DNA of 64,000 nt from Streptomyces sp. CB01635. GTDB taxonomy: Bacteria > Actinomycetota > Actinomycetes > Streptomycetales > Streptomycetaceae. The stretch lies in contig NZ_NNBL01000001.1 in NCBI RefSeq assembly GCF_002803065.1, positions 34,722 through 98,721 on the forward strand. Reading direction: 5' to 3'. Below the pieces are notes generated by a model. That model ran no database searches and was not told the origin of the DNA. It saw only the letters and a list, made by a program, of their open reading frames with translations. A program made the position numbers and the translations under genes. Below are positions 42,584-51,205 of the stretch, in pieces. Within the stretch, counting starts at the first letter, position 1; each line of letters starts with the position of its first letter.

Positions 42584-45490
42584 ATGACAGAGACGACGAG
42601 TGGCCCGGCACGAGGTTCCCGCGCCAAGGGAGCCAAGGCCAACAAGGGGCTGCGTATCGAGCGCATCCACACGACTCCCGGCGTGCATCCGTACGACGAG
42701 GTGGAGTGGGAGCGCCGTGACGTCGTCATGACCAATTGGCGCGACGGCTCGATCAACTTCGAGCAGCGTGGCGTCGAGTTCCCCGGCTTCTGGTCGGTGA
42801 ACGCGGTCAACATCGTCACCAGCAAGTACTTCCGCGGCGCGGTAGGCACCCCGCAGCGCGAGGTGAGCCTCAGGCAGCTCATCGACCGGATCGTGAAGAC
42901 GTACCGGAAGGCCGGAGAGGACCACAACTACTTCTCCTCGCCCGCCGACGCCGAGATCTTCGAGCACGAGCTGGCGTACGCCCTCCTGCACCAGATCTTC
43001 AGCTTCAACTCCCCGGTGTGGTTCAACGTCGGTACGCCGCAGCCCCAGCAGGTCTCCGCCTGCTTCATCCTTGCCGTCGACGACTCCATGGAGTCGATCC
43101 TCGACTGGTACAAGGAAGAGGGCATGATCTTCAAGGGCGGCTCCGGCGCAGGCCTGAACCTCTCGCGGATCCGTTCCTCCAAGGAGCTGCTGTCCTCGGG
43201 CGGCAATGCCTCCGGTCCCGTCTCCTTCATGCGCGGTGCCGACGCCTCCGCAGGAACGATCAAGTCGGGTGGCGCCACGCGCCGCGCGGCCAAGATGGTC
43301 ATCCTCGACGTCGACCACCCCGACATCGAGAACTTCATCGAGACCAAGGTGAAGGAAGAGGAGAAGATCCGCGCGCTGCGTGACGCGGGCTTCGACATGG
43401 ACCTGGGCGGAGACGACATCACGTCCGTCCAGTACCAGAACGCCAACAACTCGGTCCGCGTGAACGACGAGTTCATGAAGGCCGTGGAGACCGGCGGCAA
43501 GTTCGGTCTGCGCGCCCGGATGACCGGTGACGTCATCGAGGAGGTCGACGCCAAGTCGCTCTTCCGCAAGATGGCCGAGGCCGCGTGGGCGTGTGCCGAC
43601 CCCGGTATCCAGTACGACGACACCATCAACCAGTGGCACACCTGCCCGGAGTCCGGCCGGATCAACGGCTCGAACCCGTGCAGCGAGTACATGCACCTGG
43701 ACAACACGTCCTGCAACCTCGCGTCGCTGAACCTGATGAAGTTCCTGAAGGACGACAGCAAGGGTCACCAGTCCTTCGACGTCGAGCGCTTCTCCAAGGT
43801 CGTCGAGCTGGTCATCACCGCGATGGACATCTCGATCTGCTTCGCGGACTTCCCGACGCAGAAGATCGGCGAGAACACCCGCGCCTTCCGCCAGCTGGGC
43901 ATCGGCTACGCCAACCTCGGCGCCCTGCTGATGGCCACGGGTCACGCGTACGACTCCGAGGGCGGCCGCGCCCTGGCCGGTTCCATCACGTCGCTGATGA
44001 CCGGTACCTCGTACAAGCGTTCCGCCGAGCTCGCCGCGGTCGTCGGCCCTTACGACGGCTACGCCCGTAACGCCGCGCCGCACCAGCGGGTCATGAAGCA
44101 GCACGCCGACGCGAACACCAAGGCCGTCCGCATCGACGACCTGGACACGCCGATCTGGGCCGCCGCCACGGAGGCCTGGCAGGACGTCGTCCGCCTTGGC
44201 GAGAAGAACGGTTTCCGCAACTCGCAGGCCTCGGTCATCGCCCCGACCGGCACCATCGGTCTCGCGATGTCCTGCGACACCACCGGCCTTGAGCCCGACC
44301 TCGCCCTGGTCAAGTTCAAGAAGCTCGTCGGCGGCGGCTCGATGCAGATCGTCAACGGCACCGTCCCGCAGGCCCTGCGCCGCCTGGGTTACCAGGAGGA
44401 GCAGATCGAGGCGATCGTCGCCCACATCGCCGACAACGGCAATGTGATCGACGCCCCCGGCCTGAAGACCGAGCACTACGAGGTCTTCGACTGCGCGATG
44501 GGCGAGCGCTCCATCTCCGCGATGGGCCACGTCCGCATGATGGCAGCCATCCAGCCCTGGATCTCCGGCGCGCTGTCCAAGACGGTCAACCTGCCCGAGA
44601 CCGCCTCGGTCGAGGATGTCGAAGAGGTCTACTTCGAGGCGTGGAAGATGGGCGTCAAGGCGCTCGCCATCTACCGCGACAACTGCAAGGTCGGCCAGCC
44701 CCTCTCCGCCAAGACCAAGACCAAGGAGAAGGAGGCGGTCACCGCCAAGGCCGAGGAGACCATCCGTACCGCGGTCGAGAAGGTCGTCGAGTACCGTCCG
44801 GTCCGCAAGCGTCTGCCCAAGGGCCGCCCGGGGATCACCACCTCCTTCACCGTCGGTGGCGCCGAGGGCTACATGACCGCCAACTCCTACCCGGACGACG
44901 GTCTCGGCGAGGTCTTCCTGAAGATGTCGAAGCAGGGCTCCACCCTCGCCGGCATGATGGACGCTTTCTCGATCGCCGTCTCCGTGGGTCTGCAGTACGG
45001 CGTCCCGCTGGAGACGTACGTCTCGAAGTTCACGAACATGCGCTTCGAGCCGGCCGGCATGACGGACGACCCGGACGTGCGGATGGCGCAGTCGATCGTC
45101 GACTACATCTTCCGCCGCCTGGCGCTCGACTTCCTGCCCTTCGAGACGCGCTCCGCGCTCGGCATCCACTCGGCCGAGGAGCGTCAGCGTCACCTGGAGA
45201 CGGGCTCGTACGAGCAGTCCATCGACGATGTCGAGGTCGACGTCGAGGGTCTGGCTCAGTCCGCCCCGCGGCAGACCGAGTCCCTGAAGGCCGTCGTCGA
45301 GGCCCCCAAGGCCGAGGCCGTCGCCGCGGCGCCCGCTCCGCAGCAGGCGCACACCAGCGCCGAGCTCGTGGAGATGCAGCTGGGCATCCAGGCGGACGCC
45401 CCGCTGTGCTTCTCCTGCGGCACGAAGATGCAGCGCGCCGGCTCCTGCTACATCTGCGAGGGCTGCGGCTCGACCAGTGGTTGCAGCTGA
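42584..45490 (+). CDS. nrdJ: Class II (B12-dependent) ribonucleotide reductase NrdJ
   Basis: A 968-residue adenosylcobalamin-dependent ribonucleoside reductase that makes dNTPs with or without oxygen. The catalytic barrel (about 130-700) includes SACFILAVDDSMESI, GGSGAGLNLSRIRS, NGSNPCSEYMHLDNTSCNL and PTGTIGLAMSCDTTG. The C-terminus has a zinc-ribbon-like tail (CFSCGTKM and CYICEGCGSTSGC) containing the redox Cys pair used by thioredoxin-type donors. A Lys/Glu-rich linker lies near residue 706. It follows nrdR and is presumably under the same NrdR control. No cobalamin riboswitch is visible between the two genes. Confidence 0.96.
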   Translation: MTETTSGPARGSRAKGAKANKGLRIERIHTTPGVHPYDEVEWERRDVVMTNWRDGSINFEQRGVEFPGFWSVNAVNIVTSKYFRGAVGTPQREVSLRQLIDRIVKTYRKAGEDHNYFSSPADAEIFEHELAYALLHQIFSFNSPVWFNVGTPQPQQVSACFILAVDDSMESILDWYKEEGMIFKGGSGAGLNLSRIRSSKELLSSGGNASGPVSFMRGADASAGTIKSGGATRRAAKMVILDVDHPDIENFIETKVKEEEKIRALRDAGFDMDLGGDDITSVQYQNANNSVRVNDEFMKAVETGGKFGLRARMTGDVIEEVDAKSLFRKMAEAAWACADPGIQYDDTINQWHTCPESGRINGSNPCSEYMHLDNTSCNLASLNLMKFLKDDSKGHQSFDVERFSKVVELVITAMDISICFADFPTQKIGENTRAFRQLGIGYANLGALLMATGHAYDSEGGRALAGSITSLMTGTSYKRSAELAAVVGPYDGYARNAAPHQRVMKQHADANTKAVRIDDLDTPIWAAATEAWQDVVRLGEKNGFRNSQASVIAPTGTIGLAMSCDTTGLEPDLALVKFKKLVGGGSMQIVNGTVPQALRRLGYQEEQIEAIVAHIADNGNVIDAPGLKTEHYEVFDCAMGERSISAMGHVRMMAAIQPWISGALSKTVNLPETASVEDVEEVYFEAWKMGVKALAIYRDNCKVGQPLSAKTKTKEKEAVTAKAEETIRTAVEKVVEYRPVRKRLPKGRPGITTSFTVGGAEGYMTANSYPDDGLGEVFLKMSKQGSTLAGMMDAFSIAVSVGLQYGVPLETYVSKFTNMRFEPAGMTDDPDVRMAQSIVDYIFRRLALDFLPFETRSALGIHSAEERQRHLETGSYEQSIDDVEVDVEGLAQSAPRQTESLKAVVEAPKAEAVAAAPAPQQAHTSAELVEMQLGIQADAPLCFSCGTKMQRAGSCYICEGCGSTSGCS

Positions 45491-45507
45491 TCCGCTGACG
45501 CAGTGAG

Positions 45508-45545
45508 GTGAGGGGCGGCGGGCCACCAGGCCCGCCGCCCCTCAC
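45508..45545. terminator. nrdJ terminator
   Basis: A perfect 17-base stem (45508-45524 with 45529-45545) with a 4-base loop lies 18 bases after nrdJ, before the convergent TerD gene. Confidence 0.88.
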
Positions 45546-45567
45546 CCGTTCCGCGGTCCCGGAGCGC

Positions 45568-46095
45568 TCAGTGCGCGCCGCCCATCGCGGCGGCGAACGA
45601 CGTCGGGTCGCTGTCGTAGCCCTGGAGCACCTCGCGGAAGGCCCACTCTCCGGAGTCGTCCCTCGCGAATTCGGCGATCACGGCCGCCGTGGAGTCGGCC
45701 ACTTCGGAGAAGTCGTTCTGTGCGAGGCCGGTGTACCCCTCGCGGATACGGACCGCCGTGTTCGCCACCGCTCCGAACACCGTTGCCCGCTCTCCCTGCT
45801 GTATGGCGATACCGACGACCACGCGCGCGTAGGAGGGCGACAGGCGCTCCAGTTCCAGTGTCATGACTTCGTCGTATCCGAAGCCCTGGCCCGTCGTGCT
45901 GTCCCTGTTGAGGGTGATGGTCCCGTCGGGGGAGCGGCTGTCGAAGTGCACGACGTAGGCCGGAGCTCCGCCCGGATCGTCGGATGTGTAGGTCGCCGCG
46001 ATGATGTCGAGATCATGGGGCGGCTGGCCGATCGGGCTCGGGTCCCATTTCAGTGCGACCTCGACCTTCTTGAGCCCTTTCTTGAAGCTGCTCAC
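45568..46095 (-). CDS. TerD-family stress protein
   Basis: A 175-residue TerD/TerE-like protein. It has FKKGLKKVEVALKWDPSPI at the start, then DLDIIAATYT, TTGQGFGYDE and the Ca-binding-like region VVVGIAIQQG, and ends with EWAFREVLQGYDSDP. TerD proteins bind calcium and occur in tellurite/stress and metal-sensing systems; Streptomyces has many single copies. GTG 46095 with GGGGGAG 5 bases upstream is the best start; the frame is open to 46197. It diverges from the arylamine acetyltransferase gene across about 100 bases with tandem repeats. Confidence 0.85.
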   Translation of the reverse strand: MSSFKKGLKKVEVALKWDPSPIGQPPHDLDIIAATYTSDDPGGAPAYVVHFDSRSPDGTITLNRDSTTGQGFGYDEVMTLELERLSPSYARVVVGIAIQQGERATVFGAVANTAVRIREGYTGLAQNDFSEVADSTAAVIAEFARDDSGEWAFREVLQGYDSDPTSFAAAMGGAH

Positions 46096-46137
46096 CGAAC
46101 TCCCCCTTCTCGGCTGCTGGTTACGGCTGTTCGTCAC

Positions 46138-46166
46138 TGACTGCTCATGACTGCTCATGACTGCTA
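46138..46166. repeat. Tandem TGACTGCTCA repeat in divergent promoter region
   Basis: Two exact 10-base copies (46138-46147, 46148-46157) and a partial third (TGACTGCTA, 46158-46166) lie head to tail, exactly one helical turn apart, between the TerD and acetyltransferase genes. The third copy overlaps a -35-like TGACTG of the acetyltransferase promoter, so it may be a regulator site. Confidence 0.6.
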
Positions 46167-46182
46167 CGAACACGCTACGTCC

Positions 46183-46188
46183 TACGAT
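46183..46188 (+). promoter_or_regulatory. -10 element of leaderless arylamine acetyltransferase promoter
   Basis: TACGAT ends 7 bases before ATG 46196, so the mRNA would start at the AUG. TGACTG at 46158-46163 is a possible -35. Confidence 0.5.
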
Positions 46189-46195
46189 TGTGACC

Positions 46196-47020
46196 ATGAA
46201 CTGGAACGGGGAAGACCTTGATCTCGACGCCTACTTGGCGCGAATCGGCTTCACGGGGGACGTCAAACCGGACCTGGGCACGCTGCGCGCGCTGCACAGG
46301 GCGCATATCGCGGCGATCCCGTTCGAGAACCTGGAGATCATGCTCGGGCGGACGGTGGACCTGAGCCTCGCCGCCTTGCAGGCGAAGCTTGTGCGGCAGC
46401 GCCGCGGCGGCTACTGCTACGAGCAGAACCTGCTCTTCGCGGCCGTTCTGGAGCGAATCGGATTCCCCGTGAAGGGACTTGGGGCCCGCGTCCGGGCGGG
46501 CGCCACGGCGCTTCGCGCGGTCACTCACATGCTGACCCGCGTCACCGTGGAGGACGGCCAGGAGTGGCTGTGCGACGTGGGCTTCGGCGCCCAGGGCCTG
46601 CGCGAACCGATCCCCCTGCGGGACGGGATCGAGGTGCGTCAGGGACCGTGGACCTTCGGCCTCGTGCCGGAGGGCGCCGGCGTTCTGGTCCTGTGCAGCT
46701 TGCGTCCCGGCGGCCGGGAGGAGATATACGCCTTCACCCTGGAGGAGCGTTATCCCGTCGACTACGTGGTGATGAACCACTACACGTCGACGCATCCGCG
46801 GTCCGCCTTCACTCATCGCCCCGTCGTCCAGCGTGCCGCCGTCGACAGTCAGCGCTCCCTCATCGACATGCGGATGTCGGTCGAGCTGCCGGACGGGACC
46901 CGGGACGAACAGGACGTGCAGGAAGGCGAGTTGATGGACCTTCTCGCCCGTGAGTTCGGGATCGAACTGAGTGACGAGGACGCGGCACGACTGACCAGGA
47001 TGCGTGACGCCGGAGCGTGA
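46196..47020 (+). CDS. nat: Arylamine N-acetyltransferase
   Basis: A 274-residue NAT that transfers acetyl from acetyl-CoA to arylamines or N-hydroxyarylamines. The catalytic triad is Cys74 (RRGGYCYEQN), His111 (AVTHMLTRV) and Asp127 (LCDVGFG). Length and motif order are typical. In actinomycetes NATs detoxify aromatic amines or serve in aromatic antibiotic assembly. ATG 46196 follows a -10 hexamer 7 bases upstream; the frame is open to 46157 but that part covers the promoter. Confidence 0.92.
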   Translation: MNWNGEDLDLDAYLARIGFTGDVKPDLGTLRALHRAHIAAIPFENLEIMLGRTVDLSLAALQAKLVRQRRGGYCYEQNLLFAAVLERIGFPVKGLGARVRAGATALRAVTHMLTRVTVEDGQEWLCDVGFGAQGLREPIPLRDGIEVRQGPWTFGLVPEGAGVLVLCSLRPGGREEIYAFTLEERYPVDYVVMNHYTSTHPRSAFTHRPVVQRAAVDSQRSLIDMRMSVELPDGTRDEQDVQEGELMDLLAREFGIELSDEDAARLTRMRDAGA

Positions 47021-47041
47021 CCGAACCCACGGCGTGGGCCG

Positions 47042-47047
47042 TACGAT
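47042..47047 (+). promoter_or_regulatory. -10 element of leaderless promoter
   Basis: TACGAT ends 6 bases before GTG 47054, predicting a leaderless transcript. Confidence 0.45.
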
Positions 47048-47053
47048 GGCGCG

Positions 47054-47659
47054 GTGCTGGTCAAGTGGATTCGCTGCACCGTGACCGATCGACGCGGGTT
47101 CGAGCGGGGGCAGCGAAAGTGGGCGGGGCTTCTGGGGGAGCCGGGATTCCGGGGACAGGGCGGGGGCTGGAGCAGAAATCGGCCGGGGGTGGCTCATGTC
47201 CTCGGCTTCTGGGAGAGCCGTGCTTTCTACGACTCCTTCATGGCGCGCTCGCACGACCGGCTCGCGGCCGCCCAGTCGGGCACGTACAAAGACATCCAAG
47301 TGAAGCTCTTCGACCACCGGTTCGACGTGAAGACGGGCTTCGAGCCGCGCTTCACGGATGCGGACACGGTGCGCCTCGCGCACTGCCGGGTGCACGCGGA
47401 CCGCGAGGAACACTTCGCGCTCATGCAGGAGAAGGTCTGGAACCCCGCGATGGCCGGCTCCCCGGGGATGGTGCGCGGACTGTTCGGTGAGGCGCCGGGC
47501 AACGAGTTCCTGATCCTGTCGATGTGGCACTCCGTGGCCGAGCACGGCAAGTACCAGGCCGAACGCGTGGAGCGGCTCTCGACCCGCGCCCGGACGGAGA
47601 CCGACATCGCCGGGATCACGGGCGACATCGTCCAGCTCGAACCCTCGTGGACGGTCTGA
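47054..47659 (+). CDS. YdbC-like/DUF4937-type protein
   Basis: A 201-residue protein. The start MLVKWIRCTVTDRRGFERGQRKW, with later WESRAFYDSFMARSHD and the repeat-like ESRAFY/HSVAEH elements, resembles the DUF4937 family. This family has a ferredoxin-like (ABM-type) fold in two similar halves: FWESRAFYDSFM in the first half and MWHSVAEHGKYQ in the second. It may be a small-molecule-binding or monooxygenase-like protein, but the function is unknown. It is transcribed in the same direction as NAT and the phosphatase, each with its own leaderless promoter. Confidence 0.7.
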   Translation: MLVKWIRCTVTDRRGFERGQRKWAGLLGEPGFRGQGGGWSRNRPGVAHVLGFWESRAFYDSFMARSHDRLAAAQSGTYKDIQVKLFDHRFDVKTGFEPRFTDADTVRLAHCRVHADREEHFALMQEKVWNPAMAGSPGMVRGLFGEAPGNEFLILSMWHSVAEHGKYQAERVERLSTRARTETDIAGITGDIVQLEPSWTV

Positions 47660-47742
47660 TCCGGATCGGCCACAGGAGCGACCGCGGTGTGACATACGCC
47701 GGATGGAGCCCGTACGGGTGCTCGAACCGGGCCCTTCCGATC

Positions 47743-47748
47743 TAGGGT
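47743..47748 (+). promoter_or_regulatory. -10 element of leaderless promoter
   Basis: TAGGGT ends 6 bases before ATG 47755, predicting a leaderless transcript. Confidence 0.45.
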
Positions 47749-47754
47749 TTCCGC

Positions 47755-48414
47755 ATGGCACGACCGAGGCGCATTGTCCTTGTCAGGCACGGCGAGTCGG
47801 AGGGCAACGCCGACGACACCGTCTACGAACGCGAGCCCGACCACGCCCTGGCCCTCACCGAGACCGGGCACCGGCAGGCGGACGAGACAGGGAAGTACCT
47901 GCGGGAGCTGTTCGGTCGTGAGCAGGTGAGCGTGTACGTGTCGCCCTACCGCCGTACGCACCAGACGTTCCGCGCTTTCCGGCTCGACCCCGAACTCGTA
48001 CGGGTGCGCGAGGAGCCGCGGCTGCGGGAGCAGGACTGGGGAAACTGGCAGGACCGGGACGACGTACGCCTCCAGAAGGCGTACCGCGACGCGTACGGCC
48101 ATTTCTTCTACCGCTTCGCCCAGGGCGAGTCCGGGGCTGACGTGTACGACCGTGTGGGTGCTTTTCTGGAGAGTCTGTACCGGAGCTTCGAGGCGCACGA
48201 CCACCCCTCGAACGTCCTCCTCGTCACCCATGGGCTCACCATGCGGCTGTTCTGCATGCGCTGGTTCCACTGGACCGTCGCCGACTTCGAATGTCTGTCG
48301 AATCCCAGGAACGGTGAGACGCGGGCACTCGTTCTCGGGAAGGACGGCAAATACACCTTGGACCGGCCGTTCGAACGATGGCGTGACCCGGAGCCTTACG
48401 GAGTCACCGGTTAG
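47755..48414 (+). CDS. Histidine phosphatase (phosphoglycerate mutase-like)
   Basis: A 219-residue member of the histidine phosphatase superfamily. The catalytic motif is VRHGESEGN (Arg11-His12), with the second active-site His in VLLVTHGLTMRLF, and the phosphate-binding SPYRRTHQTF lies between. Length and the lack of a cofactor-dependent PGM insertion suggest a broad-specificity phosphatase rather than glycolytic mutase. It lies before the ADP-ribosylglycohydrolase gene, so it could act on a phosphate product in nucleotide or ADP-ribose metabolism, but this is only inferred from position. Confidence 0.88.
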   Translation: MARPRRIVLVRHGESEGNADDTVYEREPDHALALTETGHRQADETGKYLRELFGREQVSVYVSPYRRTHQTFRAFRLDPELVRVREEPRLREQDWGNWQDRDDVRLQKAYRDAYGHFFYRFAQGESGADVYDRVGAFLESLYRSFEAHDHPSNVLLVTHGLTMRLFCMRWFHWTVADFECLSNPRNGETRALVLGKDGKYTLDRPFERWRDPEPYGVTG

Positions 48415-48417
48415 AGT
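48412..48417 (+). promoter_or_regulatory. -10 element upstream of ADP-ribosylglycohydrolase gene
   Basis: TAGAGT overlaps the phosphatase stop codon and ends 9 bases before ATG 48427. It may give a leaderless or very short leader; CAGGG near the ATG is an alternative weak ribosome site. Confidence 0.35.
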
Positions 48418-48426
48418 GGCAGGGCG

Positions 48427-49335
48427 ATGACCGCTGATTCCTCTCCTCATGTGCGGCTTGACCGCGCCCTGTCCAGCCTGCGCGGCCTGGCGGTGGGGGA
48501 TGCGCTGGGCTCCCAGTTCTTCGTGCCCGCCAACCATCCGCTGCTCAAGCGCCGCGAGCTGCCCGACGGCATCTGGCAGTGGACCGACGACACCGAAATG
48601 GCGTGCTCCGTAGTGGCGGTCCTGGCCGCCGAGAACCGGATCGAGCAGGACGCGCTCGCCCGGTCCTTCGCGGAGCACCACGACTTCGACCGCGGCTACG
48701 GCCCTGCGGTGAACCGGCTGCTCCGGCAGATCCGCGAGGGCGGCGACTGGCGTTCCCTGTCCTCCGCGCTCTTCAAGGGCCAGGGCTCCTGGGGCAACGG
48801 CGCGGCGATGCGGATCGCGCCGCTCGGGGCCTGGTACGCGGACGATCCGGAGCAGGCCACGCATCAGGCCGAGATCTCCGCCTATCCGACGCATCAGCAC
48901 CGGGAGGCCGTGGTCGGGGCCATGGCCGTGGCCGCGGCTGCCGCGATCGTGGCCGATCCGGCAGGACCGCCGACGCCGCAGGCGCTCCTCGACGGAGTGA
49001 TCGCGCTCGTGCCGCGCAGTGCGGTGGGAGCGGGGCTTCGGCGGGCCAGGGACATGCTCGACTACGGCGACCCGGGGACGGTGGCCGCGGTCCTCGGCTG
49101 CGGCCGACGCACCACGGCGCACGACACCGTGCCGTTCGCCCTGTGGTCGGCGGCGCGCGGGCTCGGCGACTTCGAGCGCGCGTTCTGGGAGACGGCCCAG
49201 GTGGGCGGCGACATGGACACGACGTGCGCGATCGTGGGCGGAGTGGTCGCTTCAGGCTTGGGTGGCGCTCCGGCGGACCTGTGGCTGCAGCGGACCGAGC
49301 CCCTGCCGGAGTGGGCGCCCGGACTGCCGGTCTGA
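48427..49335 (+). CDS. ADP-ribosylglycohydrolase family protein
   Basis: A 302-residue DraG/ARH-type hydrolase that removes ADP-ribose from proteins or other acceptors using two Mg ions. Metal-site motifs are WQWTDDTEMACSVV near residues 49-62 and VGGDMDTTCAIVGGVV near the C-terminus. GLAVGDALGSQF at the start is also conserved. It follows the phosphatase gene by 12 bases. No ADP-ribosyltransferase is nearby, so it probably reverses modifications made elsewhere, possibly on DNA or small molecules. Confidence 0.9.
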   Translation: MTADSSPHVRLDRALSSLRGLAVGDALGSQFFVPANHPLLKRRELPDGIWQWTDDTEMACSVVAVLAAENRIEQDALARSFAEHHDFDRGYGPAVNRLLRQIREGGDWRSLSSALFKGQGSWGNGAAMRIAPLGAWYADDPEQATHQAEISAYPTHQHREAVVGAMAVAAAAAIVADPAGPPTPQALLDGVIALVPRSAVGAGLRRARDMLDYGDPGTVAAVLGCGRRTTAHDTVPFALWSAARGLGDFERAFWETAQVGGDMDTTCAIVGGVVASGLGGAPADLWLQRTEPLPEWAPGLPV

Positions 49336-49424
49336 CCTGTGGATTCCTCACGCCTCACCCGGTGTGACGGATAAACCGTGGGGCTAGGGCTAGGGCTCAG
49401 GTGAACGCATCGGCTTGGGTGTGA

Positions 49425-49468
49425 TGGATGCCGGGCCGGCTTCGTCGAGTCGGACGGCCCGGCATCCA
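49425..49468. terminator. Bidirectional terminator
   Basis: A perfect 14-base stem (49425-49438 with 49455-49468) with a 16-base loop lies between the convergent glycohydrolase and MFS genes. Confidence 0.75.
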
Positions 49469-49493
49469 CCTCCCCGGTGGACGGCTCCCCCAG

Positions 49494-51068
49494 TCAGCCG
49501 CCCGCCGGCCCGGCCGCACCCGCGGTACCCGCGAGTGCTTCCAGGTCGCTCTTGCGTACCCGGATCACCACAGTGGCGACGACCAGCGCGAGCAGCGCCA
49601 TCGCCGCGGCCGGAATGAACGCGGTCGAGATGCCCTCGGCCAGGACCTGGTGACCCCAGGGAGCCGGGAGCTGATGGGTCTTGGCGAACTCCGCCTTCTG
49701 CTCGGGCGTGGCCTGCGCCATGAAGGAGGGGATCTGGTCCTTGGCCTCGTTCCTGCTGGCCGTACCGAAGACGGTCGTCAGAATGGAGAGGCCGAGCGAA
49801 CCTCCCACCTGCTGCATCGCGTTGAGCAGCCCGGACGCCGCACCCGCCTCGTGCTGGGCGACTCCGGAGACGGCGGTCAGGGTGAGCGTCACGAAGTTGA
49901 GCCCCATCCCGATGCCGAACAGCAGCATCGGGCCGAGCACCCCACCCACGTACGAGCTGTCGGGGGAGATGAACGTCTGCCAGCCGAGGCCGAGCAGGAC
50001 GAAGGTCGCGCCGGTCATCATGAACGGCTTGGGGCCGAGGACCGGAAGCAGCCGCTGCGACAGGCCCGCGCCGACGATGATCGCGGCCGTCACGGGCAGG
50101 AAGGCGAGGCCCGCCTCGATCGGCGTGTAGTTGAGGACGTTCTGTGCGAACAGGACGATGAAGAAGAACATGCCGAACATCGCCGCGGCCAGGCTCAGCA
50201 TGATCACGTACGTGCCGGAGCGGTTGCGGTCGGCGAACATCCGCAGCGGAGTGATCGGTTCCTTCGCCCGGCTCTCGATGAACACGAAGGCGAGCAGCAG
50301 CACCACGGCGGCGACGAACGAGCCCACGCTGATGCTGTCCCGCCAGCCCTCCTCCGACGCCCGGATGAAGCCGTACACGAGCGAGGCCATGCCCGCCGTG
50401 GAGGTGAGCGCGCCCGCGATGTCGAAGCGTCCCGGGTGGCGTTCGGACTCGTTGATGTACATCGGCGCCAGCACCGCGATGAGGATGCCGATGGGTACGT
50501 TCACGAACAGCACCCAGCGCCAGTCGAGCCACTCCGTGAGCATGCCGCCGGCGAGGAGACCGACGGCGCCGCCGCCCGCGGAGACGGCCGCGAAGACGCC
50601 GAACGCGCGGTTCCGCTCCGGGCCTTCGGGGAACGTCGTGGTGATGAGGGCGAGCGAGGTGGGCGACGCGATCGCGCCACCGACGCCCTGCAGGGCCCGG
50701 GCCGCCAGCAACTGCCAGGGTTCCTGGGCGAGTCCGCCGAGCAGGGAGGCGAGCGTGAAGAGCAGGATGCCGGACATGAAGACCCGGCGGCGACCGAGGA
50801 TGTCTCCCGCACGACCACCGAGAAGCAGCAGCCCACCGAAGGTGAGCGTGTACGCGCTGACGACCCAAGTGAGGTCTGTCGTGGAGAACTTGAGCGCGCC
50901 CTGAATGTGCGGGAGCGCGATGTTCACAATCGTCGCGTCGAGTACCACCATGAGTTGGCAGGCCGCGATGACGGCGAGGGCTATGCCGGGGCGCCCAGTC
51001 CGTCGTGCCTGCCCCGGCTTCCCCGGCTTGTTCGGCTTCTGATCTTGAGTTAACTGAGAGGTTGACAC
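49494..51068 (-). CDS. MFS drug exporter (DHA2/EmrB-QacA type)
   Basis: A 524-residue major facilitator with 14 predicted membrane helices, typical of DHA2 drug:H+ antiporters. Motif A is GGRAGDILGRRRVF, and motif C-like sequence AVSAGGGAVGLLAGGML is in helix 5. The N-terminus is short, Lys-rich and cytoplasmic. GTG 51068 has GGGGGA at 6 bases. It is divergent from the TetR gene, with two identical palindromic operators between. Likely a repressible exporter of a toxic compound or own metabolite. Confidence 0.93.
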   Translation of the reverse strand: MSTSQLTQDQKPNKPGKPGQARRTGRPGIALAVIAACQLMVVLDATIVNIALPHIQGALKFSTTDLTWVVSAYTLTFGGLLLLGGRAGDILGRRRVFMSGILLFTLASLLGGLAQEPWQLLAARALQGVGGAIASPTSLALITTTFPEGPERNRAFGVFAAVSAGGGAVGLLAGGMLTEWLDWRWVLFVNVPIGILIAVLAPMYINESERHPGRFDIAGALTSTAGMASLVYGFIRASEEGWRDSISVGSFVAAVVLLLAFVFIESRAKEPITPLRMFADRNRSGTYVIMLSLAAAMFGMFFFIVLFAQNVLNYTPIEAGLAFLPVTAAIIVGAGLSQRLLPVLGPKPFMMTGATFVLLGLGWQTFISPDSSYVGGVLGPMLLFGIGMGLNFVTLTLTAVSGVAQHEAGAASGLLNAMQQVGGSLGLSILTTVFGTASRNEAKDQIPSFMAQATPEQKAEFAKTHQLPAPWGHQVLAEGISTAFIPAAAMALLALVVATVVIRVRKSDLEALAGTAGAAGPAGG

Positions 51069-51091
51069 TATGGATCCCCCACAAGTGCGTT

Positions 51092-51111
51092 AGTGAACGC
51101 AACCGTTCACT
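51092..51111. promoter_or_regulatory. TetR operator 1
   Basis: The palindrome AGTGAACG-CAAC-CGTTCACT has perfect 8-base arms with a 4-base spacer and lies 24 bases upstream of the MFS start. Confidence 0.8.
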
Positions 51112-51140
51112 GTCGCCTCGAACGGTAGTGACTCCCCATC

Positions 51141-51160
51141 AGTGAACGCAACCGTTCACT
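51141..51160. promoter_or_regulatory. TetR operator 2
   Basis: It is base-for-base identical to operator 1, including the spacer, with centres 49 bases apart. It lies 46 bases upstream of the tetR-type gene start. Confidence 0.8.
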
Positions 51161-51205
51161 GAAGAAGCTGCCGAGAACACCCGGTTCCCCAACGGAGAGA
51201 AGACG

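Noticed and set aside
49381..49398. Short TAGGGC tandem after the ADP-ribosylglycohydrolase gene
   Set aside because: Only about two and a half 6-base copies, with no link to a promoter or gene.
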